Of a stretch of DNA of 64,000 nt, positions 58,041 to 64,000 are shown one piece after another (positions within the stretch are counted from its first letter, which is position 1; each line of letters starts with the position of its first letter). The notes below the pieces were generated by a model. It saw only the letters and a list, made by a program, of their open reading frames with translations. It made no database searches and was not told the origin of the DNA. The translations under genes were made by a program, and so were the position numbers. This stretch comes from Rhodospirillales bacterium (GTDB lineage: Bacteria > Pseudomonadota > Alphaproteobacteria > Rhodospirillales > Defluviicoccaceae): NCBI GenBank assembly GCA_016793925.1, contig JAEULH010000040.1:47269-111268 (forward strand), written 5' to 3'.

Positions 58041-59465
58041 ATGCCCATCTTCCATCTGCGCAGCCCCGCGCTGTCCGTTCGTCGCGGTCTCCTCGCGCTG
58101 ATCCTCGCGGCGACGGCGCTCGTCGCCACGGCCGCCGCCGCCGGCGCGGCGCAGGTGATCTCCGGCACCGGCCGCGCGGTCCACGTCGAGCTGAACAAGG
58201 GCGCGCTGGTCCGCCTCGATCGGCCCGCGCACACGGTCTTCGTCGCCGATCCCGAGATCTGCGACATCCAGGTGAAGTCGCCGAGCCTCGTCTACCTGTT
58301 CGCCAAGAAAGCCGGGGCGACGACCCTTTACGCGGTCGACGAGGACGAGCGTGTGCTCGCCAACTTCGAGATCACGGTCACGCCAAATCTGACGCGTCTC
58401 GGCGAGGCGGTGCGCAGCCTCTATCCCGACGCCGACATCAGCCTGTCGGCCGTCGAGGACTCGATCATTATCGACGGCGTCGTTGGCAACGCCACCGTCT
58501 CCGAGAACGTGCGCCGGATGGCCGCGCGCTTCATCGGCCAGAAGGTCGACCTGATCAATCGCCTGGGGATAGCGGCGCCGACGCAGATCAACCTTCGCGT
58601 GCGGATCGCCGAGGTCAACCGGGATGTTGAAAAGCAGCTCGGCATCAACTGGCAGGTCGCCTTCAGCGACGGCCTGCGCATGATGTTTTCGACCGTCAAC
58701 CCCTTCAGTCTGAGCGGGTTCGCCAGTTCGACGACGGAATCCGTCGGCATCGGCGGCAGCCCGGGCAACTGGGACATCAACGCCATCATCGACGCGCTCG
58801 ACACCGAGGGGATGATCAGCATCCTCGCCGAGCCGAACCTGACGGCGGTTTCGGGAGAAACGGCAAGCTTCCTCGCCGGCGGCGAGTTCCCCATCCTGGT
58901 GCCCAACGGCGACGACAAGATCATCGTTCAGTTCAAGAAGTTCGGCGTCTCGCTGGCGTTTACGCCGACCTTCATCGGCGGCAAGCGGATCAATCTGCAC
59001 GTCCGTCCCGAGGTCAGCCAGCTCTCCAACGAAGGCGCGATTTCCGTGCCCGTCGGCCTGGGTGGGACGATCACGATCCCGGCGCTGACCGTCCGCCGGG
59101 CCGAGACGACCGTCGAGTTGGGGAGCGGCCAGAGCTTCGCCATCGGCGGCCTGCTGCAGAACGACACCACCCACGACGTGCGCCGGTTTCCCCTGCTCGG
59201 CAACATTCCGATTGTCGGCCGGCTGTTCTCGTCCGACCGCTTTCGGCGCAACGAGAGCGAACTGGTCATTATCGTCACGCCCTACATCGTCCGGCCGGCC
59301 TCCACCCGCCTGGCGGCTCCGACCGACGGCTTCGCGCCGCCGCACGATTTCGAACGATACACGACGACCGGGACATGGCGGCGCAACCCGGTGGTCGGGC
59401 CGCGCTCGACCGTCGGCGGCGACGGCGCCCGGGTCATTGGCCCCATCGGCTTCGTCCTTGAGTAG
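58041..59465 (+). CDS. cpaC: Secretin CpaC/RcpA
   Basis: 474 residues, outer-membrane channel of the Tad pilus. Signal peptide (LLALILAATALVATAAAAGA), the N-terminal pilus/BON-type domain (VRLDRPAHTVFVADPEICDI), then the secretin domain (INLRVRIAEVNRDVEKQLGI, ETASFLAGGEFPIL, VELGSGQSFAIGGLLQ). GAGGAGCG precedes ATG 58041. Confidence 0.95.
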   Translation: MPIFHLRSPALSVRRGLLALILAATALVATAAAAGAAQVISGTGRAVHVELNKGALVRLDRPAHTVFVADPEICDIQVKSPSLVYLFAKKAGATTLYAVDEDERVLANFEITVTPNLTRLGEAVRSLYPDADISLSAVEDSIIIDGVVGNATVSENVRRMAARFIGQKVDLINRLGIAAPTQINLRVRIAEVNRDVEKQLGINWQVAFSDGLRMMFSTVNPFSLSGFASSTTESVGIGGSPGNWDINAIIDALDTEGMISILAEPNLTAVSGETASFLAGGEFPILVPNGDDKIIVQFKKFGVSLAFTPTFIGGKRINLHVRPEVSQLSNEGAISVPVGLGGTITIPALTVRRAETTVELGSGQSFAIGGLLQNDTTHDVRRFPLLGNIPIVGRLFSSDRFRRNESELVIIVTPYIVRPASTRLAAPTDGFAPPHDFERYTTTGTWRRNPVVGPRSTVGGDGARVIGPIGFVLE

Positions 59466-59478
59466 GGAGACCTCGTCC

Positions 59479-60237
59479 ATGATCCGCGACACGATCCGCT
59501 CGGCGGCGCGGCCGGCGATGCTCGGTGCGCTCTTTGCGTCCGCGGCGCTGGCTCTTCCCGGCTGCGGCTCGATCTCAGACGCCGCCAACGCCGTCGGTTT
59601 GCCGGTGCAGGACTGGTCGGATGTCCGCGTCGCGCGTGAACCCGAGGCAGAGCTCGTTGAAATGCACCATTCCGTCCGCTTTGCGGCAGCCCGCTACGGC
59701 CTGGATCGCGACGAAATGGCCGGCCTGCAGTCGTTTCTGGCCCGTGCCGACATCGGCTACGGCGATCGCGTCTTCATCGTCGCGCCGTCGCCCGACCAAC
59801 GCGCATCCGGCGACGCAGCCTGGCTCGGCGGCCGCAGGGCCGAGGCGGTCAAAGCCTTCCTGAGCCGCGAGCGAATCCGCGCGACCATCGCCGAGGAAGC
59901 AGCTGCGACAAGCGATGCGGCAAATCAGGTTACCGTCTATGTCCGCCGCTACGTCGCAGTGCTGCCGCCGTGTCCCGACTGGAGCGACGTGCCCGCCGTC
60001 GACTTCAACAACCAGCCGATGAGCAACTGGAGTTGCGCCAGCGCCGTCAACTTCGGAATGATGCTCGCCGACCCGGGCGATCTCGTTCGCGGCAGCGATC
60101 CGGGCTACGCCGACGGGGAAGCGGCGGCGCGAACGATCGAAAACTACCGCAAGGGAAAGTCGAAGAACCTCATCCGCGACGCTTCGGCGGCGGAGGTCTT
60201 CCCCGACGCCAGCGGTCAGACCGCCGGGGGAGAGTGA
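59479..60237 (+). CDS. cpaD: Pilus lipoprotein CpaD
   Basis: 252 residues. Lipobox LALPGC with Cys as the acylated residue after a short signal. The CpaD core includes VTVYVRRYVAVLPPCPDWSD and NWSCASAVNFGMMLADPGDL. Helps place or stabilise the secretin, by analogy with Caulobacter. Confidence 0.92.
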   Translation: MIRDTIRSAARPAMLGALFASAALALPGCGSISDAANAVGLPVQDWSDVRVAREPEAELVEMHHSVRFAAARYGLDRDEMAGLQSFLARADIGYGDRVFIVAPSPDQRASGDAAWLGGRRAEAVKAFLSRERIRATIAEEAAATSDAANQVTVYVRRYVAVLPPCPDWSDVPAVDFNNQPMSNWSCASAVNFGMMLADPGDLVRGSDPGYADGEAAARTIENYRKGKSKNLIRDASAAEVFPDASGQTAGGE

Positions 60238-60239
60238 CG

Positions 60240-61466
60240 ATGCTCGCGAAGGCGCTCGGGAGACCGTCAAGGGCGAAGCCGTTCGCCGCCTTTGTCGGCG
60301 ACGACGACAGCCGCTCCGCCATCGCGCAGGTCGCCGAAGAACTCGGCTTTCCCAGTCCTCCGATCGCCCCGGGCGGAATTGCCGACGCCGTCCGCCGCCT
60401 CGCAAACGTCGCGACCCCGCAGCTCCTGGTGGTCGACCTCGCCGGCGCCGGCGATCCGATGGCCGAGGTCGGCGCCCTTGCCGATGTCTGCGACGAAGGC
60501 ACCCAGGTGCTCGCCATCGGCGACGTCAACGACATCGCGCTTTACCGAACGCTGCTCGCCTTCGGCATCCACGACTATCTGGTCAAGCCGATCAACCGGA
60601 CAATGCTGGCGGAGAGCCTGACCCGGGCCAAGGACGGCCCGCAGCCGGCCGAGCCGGTCGGCGAAACGCCCGGCAAGGTCGTCGCCGTGGTCGGCGCGCG
60701 CGGCGGCGTCGGCGCGACCACGATCGCCGTCAACCTGGCCTGGATGCTGGCCCACGAGCAGGGTCAGCGGGTTGCTTTGGTCGATCTCGATCTCTTCTTC
60801 GGGAGCTGCGGCCTGACCCTGGATCTCGAATCCGGGCGCGGCTTCCGCGAGGCGCTGGAAAATCCGTCGCGCATCGACGGCCTGTTCATCGAGCGCGCCA
60901 TGGTCCGCGCCGGCGATAACCTGTTCGTCCTCAGCGCCGAAGAAGCGCTCGACTATGTCATTACCTTCGATCCGTCCGCGATCGAATTGCTGATCGAGCA
61001 CCTTCGCCGCGATTTCCAGGTGGTGGTCGTGGATCTACCGCGCTTCGGCGCCCGCACCCAGACGGCGATCCTGAGCCCGCCGTGCTCGATCGTCCTCGTC
61101 AGCGAACCCTCTCTGGCCGGCATGCGCGACACCCGGCGTCTGGTCAACCTCTTCGCCAACAGCGCACCGAAAGCGGAGGTCAGCGTCGTTCTGAACCGGG
61201 TCGGCGCCAACAAGGGTGCCGAGGTCAGTCGCGGCGACTTCGAGGCCGGCGCCGAGACGAAGGCCAACTTCATCGTGCCGTTCGAGCCGAAGACGCTGGC
61301 GACGACGACCGGAACAGGAAAACCCCTTGCCAAGGTGGCGAAGGGCTCCAAGACGACGCTGACCCTGCGGGCGCTGAGCGTCGAGGTCGCCGGCGAGCAC
61401 AAGCGGCGGGTCAAGGCGCCGTTCTGGCAGCAGTGGCTGGCCTTTGCCGTCGCGGCCAAAGGCTGA
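60240..61466 (+). CDS. cpaE: Pilus assembly ATPase-like CpaE/TadZ
   Basis: 408 residues. An N-terminal receiver-like domain (LLVVDLAGAGDP) precedes a MinD/ParA-type domain with a deviant Walker A (GARGGVGATTIAVN; the usual Lys before Thr is Ala) and VALVDLDLFFGSCGLTLDLE. TadZ proteins mark the polar site of pilus assembly. ATG 60240 is preferred; GTG 60234 overlaps the cpaD stop. Confidence 0.94.
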   Translation: MLAKALGRPSRAKPFAAFVGDDDSRSAIAQVAEELGFPSPPIAPGGIADAVRRLANVATPQLLVVDLAGAGDPMAEVGALADVCDEGTQVLAIGDVNDIALYRTLLAFGIHDYLVKPINRTMLAESLTRAKDGPQPAEPVGETPGKVVAVVGARGGVGATTIAVNLAWMLAHEQGQRVALVDLDLFFGSCGLTLDLESGRGFREALENPSRIDGLFIERAMVRAGDNLFVLSAEEALDYVITFDPSAIELLIEHLRRDFQVVVVDLPRFGARTQTAILSPPCSIVLVSEPSLAGMRDTRRLVNLFANSAPKAEVSVVLNRVGANKGAEVSRGDFEAGAETKANFIVPFEPKTLATTTGTGKPLAKVAKGSKTTLTLRALSVEVAGEHKRRVKAPFWQQWLAFAVAAKG

Positions 61467-61470
61467 ACCG

Positions 61471-63210
61471 ATGTTCGGGCGCCGATCGCAGAGCAGTGTG
61501 GTTCCGCTGCCGCCGCCTCGGCCCGGGCGCGGCGCCGAGCCGGATCGCACGGCGTCGGCGGTGCTCGGCCCCGTGCCGGATGTCGCCGCCGCCCCGCGGC
61601 GCGAGGTCCGCTTGCCGTCGGAGAGCGATGCCTCGGCCGGCGGCGGGTCGGTTCTGGCCGAGAGGGTCGACCTCGACGCCGTCGTTCAGAAAATCCTGCC
61701 GACGGCGCGCCGGCACATCGAGCTCGGCGAGGTCCTGCGCATTAGCCGCGGCAATCTCGCCATCCGGATGGCCGATGTCGTCGACGAGGTCTGCAGCGAA
61801 GACGTCATTACGCTGAACGCGAATGCGCGGCGGAAGATCGCCACCACCGTCGTCAACCGGCTGATCGGCGAAGCCAAGCGCCACGTCCAGGGCGAGGCGA
61901 GCGGTATCGACGATGTTGAACCGGGCAAGGTCGGCATCATCGAGACGGCGAAGCACCGGGTCCAGCCGATCCTGATGGACCGGATCGACATCTCGAAGGC
62001 GGTGACGCTGCCGCCGGCCGAGCTCGCCAGCCAGATCAGCGAGGTCGTCGGCGAAATCCTCGGCGAGGAGAAGATCCAGCTCAACGGCAGCGAGCAGAGG
62101 GATCTCGTTACGACGCTGCTCAACGACCTCCTCGGCCTCGGTCCGCTCGAGGTTCTGCTCGCCGACGAAAAGGTGACCGATATCATGGTCAACGGGCCGA
62201 AGCAGGTCTACGTCGAACGGGGCGGCAAGCTGACGCTCACCGACGTCAGCTTTCGCGACGACGCCCATGTCATGAACATCGCCACCCGGATCGTCAGCCG
62301 GATCGGGCGTCGGGTCGACGAGTCCTCGCCGCTGGTCGACGCCCGCCTGCAGGACGGCTCGCGCGTCAACATCATCATCCCGCCGCTCGCCCTCGACGGC
62401 CCGACCATCTCGATCCGCAAGTTCGCCAAGCAGAAGATCACGCTCGAGAAGATGGAGAGCACGGGCAATGTCTCCGGGCCGATGGCGACGGTCCTCAAGA
62501 TCGCCGCCCGCTGCCGGCTCAACATCGTCATTTCAGGCGGCACCGGATCGGGAAAAACGACCCTGCTCAACGCCATGTCGCGGATGATCGACAACGGCGA
62601 GCGGATCGTCACGATCGAGGATGCGGCCGAGCTGCAGCTCCAGCAGCCCCATGTCGTTCGCCTTGAGACCCGCGCCCCGAACCTCGAGGGGAACGGCGAG
62701 ATCACCCAGCGCGATCTCGTCAAGAACGCCCTGCGTATGCGCCCCGACCGCATCATCCTCGGCGAAATTCGCGCCGGCGAAGCGCTCGACATGCTCCAGG
62801 CGATGAACACCGGTCACGACGGCTCGATGTGCACCCTGCACGCCAACCGGCCGCGCGAGGCGCTGACCCGGCTGGAGAACATGGTCGCCATGACCGGCGT
62901 GAAGCTGCCGCACGAAGCCGTGCGCGCCCAGATCGCCGGCGCCGTCAACATGATCGTGCAGATCGCGCGCATGCGCGACGGCGTCCGCCGGATCACCCAC
63001 GTCACCGAGGTTGTCGGCATGGAAGGCGAGGTGGTCACCACCCAGGACCTGTTCACCTACGACTTCGAGGGCGAGGACGCCCAGGGCAATCTGATCGGCC
63101 GCTTCAAGGGCAGCGGCCTGAGGCCGCATTTCACCCCCCGCGCCCAGTATTTCGGCCTCGACCGGGCGCTGCTCGAAGCGATCAATACCGACGCGGACTT
63201 CGCCCTGTGA
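61471..63210 (+). CDS. cpaF: Pilus assembly/secretion ATPase CpaF/TadA
   Basis: 579 residues, hexameric motor driving pilus extension and retraction. Long N-terminal extension (proline-rich, ~1-70), N-domain (ADEKVTDIMVNGPKQVYVER), Walker A GGTGSGKTTLLNAM, Asp box RIVTIEDAAELQL, Walker B RIILGEIRAGEALDMLQAMN and His box GSMCTLHANRPREAL. GTGA overlap with tadB. Confidence 0.96.
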   Translation: MFGRRSQSSVVPLPPPRPGRGAEPDRTASAVLGPVPDVAAAPRREVRLPSESDASAGGGSVLAERVDLDAVVQKILPTARRHIELGEVLRISRGNLAIRMADVVDEVCSEDVITLNANARRKIATTVVNRLIGEAKRHVQGEASGIDDVEPGKVGIIETAKHRVQPILMDRIDISKAVTLPPAELASQISEVVGEILGEEKIQLNGSEQRDLVTTLLNDLLGLGPLEVLLADEKVTDIMVNGPKQVYVERGGKLTLTDVSFRDDAHVMNIATRIVSRIGRRVDESSPLVDARLQDGSRVNIIIPPLALDGPTISIRKFAKQKITLEKMESTGNVSGPMATVLKIAARCRLNIVISGGTGSGKTTLLNAMSRMIDNGERIVTIEDAAELQLQQPHVVRLETRAPNLEGNGEITQRDLVKNALRMRPDRIILGEIRAGEALDMLQAMNTGHDGSMCTLHANRPREALTRLENMVAMTGVKLPHEAVRAQIAGAVNMIVQIARMRDGVRRITHVTEVVGMEGEVVTTQDLFTYDFEGEDAQGNLIGRFKGSGLRPHFTPRAQYFGLDRALLEAINTDADFAL

Positions 63211-64000
63211 GCCTGCCCGTCATTGTTATTTTCCTTGGGGTTCTGGTAAGCGTCGGCGTCGCGGCGGTCGCGCTCGGCGGCACCAGCCCGCGCGCCCTGG
63301 TGCGCAAGCGGGCACGGGCGCTGAACCGACCCCAGCAGAACAAGCCGGGCGTTGCGGCAGGCGCCCGCCAGGCGACGACGAGCGTCAAGCGGGCCGAGGC
63401 GCGCTCGGTGCCCTCCGTCGAAGCGCTGACCAGGCGCATCATGCCCCGGCAGGCCGCCCTGCGCGACCGCCTGGCCCGAACCGGCTACGCCATTGCGCCC
63501 GGCAGCTACGCGACGATCTGCCTTGGCGTCGCCGCGTTCATGTCCCTGGCGATCTACATGGCGGTCGGGCTTCTTCCGCTCGCCGTCCTGCTCGGCCTGG
63601 TCGCCGGCGCCGGCCTGCCGCATCTGGTCGTCGGCATCCTCGGCGCCCGCCGCAAGGCGAGCTTCGTCAATCTGTTGCCGGAGGCCATCGATCTGATGGT
63701 CCGCGGGCTCAAGTCCGGTCTGCCGGTCACCGAGTCGATGGCCGCGGTCGGTCGCGAGATGATCGCGCCCCTGGGGCCGGAATTCGCGCATATCACCGAC
63801 TGCGTGCGCTTCGGCCAGCCGCTGCAAGGGGCCCTGTGGGACACCGCGCGGCGGATGGACGCGCCGGAATTCAACTTTTTCGTCATCAGTCTCTCGATCC
63901 AGCGCGAGACGGGCGGCAATCTCGGCGAGACCCTGGGCAACCTTTCCGACATCATCCGCCGCCGCCGGCAGATGCGCCTGAAGATCAGGTCGATGTCGTC
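63207..64000 (+). CDS. tadB: Tad inner-membrane platform protein TadB (3' end outside window)
   Basis: 264 residues visible. GTG start overlaps the cpaF stop. TM helix at the N-terminus (VIVIFLGVLVSVGVAAVALG), then a TadB linker and the T2SSF domain (LLPEAIDLMVRGLKSGLPVT, FVISLSIQRETGGNLGETLG). tadC and further pilus genes should follow beyond the window. Confidence 0.93.
   Translation, partial: MSLPVIVIFLGVLVSVGVAAVALGGTSPRALVRKRARALNRPQQNKPGVAAGARQATTSVKRAEARSVPSVEALTRRIMPRQAALRDRLARTGYAIAPGSYATICLGVAAFMSLAIYMAVGLLPLAVLLGLVAGAGLPHLVVGILGARRKASFVNLLPEAIDLMVRGLKSGLPVTESMAAVGREMIAPLGPEFAHITDCVRFGQPLQGALWDTARRMDAPEFNFFVISLSIQRETGGNLGETLGNLSDIIRRRRQMRLKIRSMS

Overview
The window is about 64 kb of GC-rich DNA with dense genes, many 4-bp ATGA/GTGA start-stop overlaps and strong AGGAGG ribosome sites. 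The gene set (Aap amino-acid ABC transporter, glnB-glnA, phasin, Entner-Doudoroff gluconate operon, PQQ synthesis, Cpa/Tad pilus cluster) points to a chemoheterotrophic alphaproteobacterium. A Rhodospirillales-like lineage is my guess from gene content, not from a phylogenetic marker.

Layout. 0-3 kb: 3' end of alaS, then a convergent hydrolase-OsmC fusion. 3-7.7 kb: a TAXI-type TRAP transporter with DUF1850 and glutaryl-CoA dehydrogenase in one tightly packed operon, suggesting uptake and catabolism of a glutarate-like dicarboxylate. 7.8-10.4 kb: a frameshifted HepT-like gene and a GH13 amylase. 10.8-12.7 kb: glnB-glnA behind a good sigma-54 promoter. 13-17.5 kb: aapJQMP with a large stem-loop after aapJ. 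17.8-23.1 kb: small membrane/secreted proteins, a secreted beta-helix protein and a Wzc/ExoP-type tyrosine kinase of polysaccharide export. 23.2-27.8 kb: tRNA-Arg(CCG), a truncated Crp-like gene, two DUF1254/DUF1214 loci (one frameshifted), an RraA-like gene and an IS630 remnant; this resembles a decayed island. 28-31.7 kb: phasin, CinA-like protein, a GST and a disulfide oxidoreductase. 31.9-34 kb: a second secreted beta-helix protein sharing a six-cysteine N-terminal module with the first. 34.3-35.2 kb: small membrane proteins including a SemiSWEET. 35.4-40.9 kb: gntP-gntK-edd-eda, a complete gluconate-to-pyruvate/G3P route. 41.2-51.7 kb: a FIST sensor and hybrid kinase, a LuxR response regulator, pqqABCDE, a periplasmic binding protein, an ExaC-like aldehyde dehydrogenase and DUF779. 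Together these resemble the regulatory and enzyme set of PQQ-dependent alcohol oxidation, but no quinoprotein dehydrogenase lies in the window. 51.8-55.9 kb: an orphan PotD-like binding protein, a thioredoxin-NHL protein and a tandem universal stress protein. 56-64 kb: flp-cpaA-cpaB-cpaC-cpaD-cpaE-cpaF-tadB (cut by the window end), for a Flp/Tad adhesive pilus.

The least explained items are the shared six-cysteine secreted module, the strong non-terminator stem-loops between co-directional genes, a 9-codon leader ORF before the oxidoreductase, and the split DUF1254/DUF1214 gene. Gene boundaries come from reading the sequence; family names come from recognised motifs, not from database searches.
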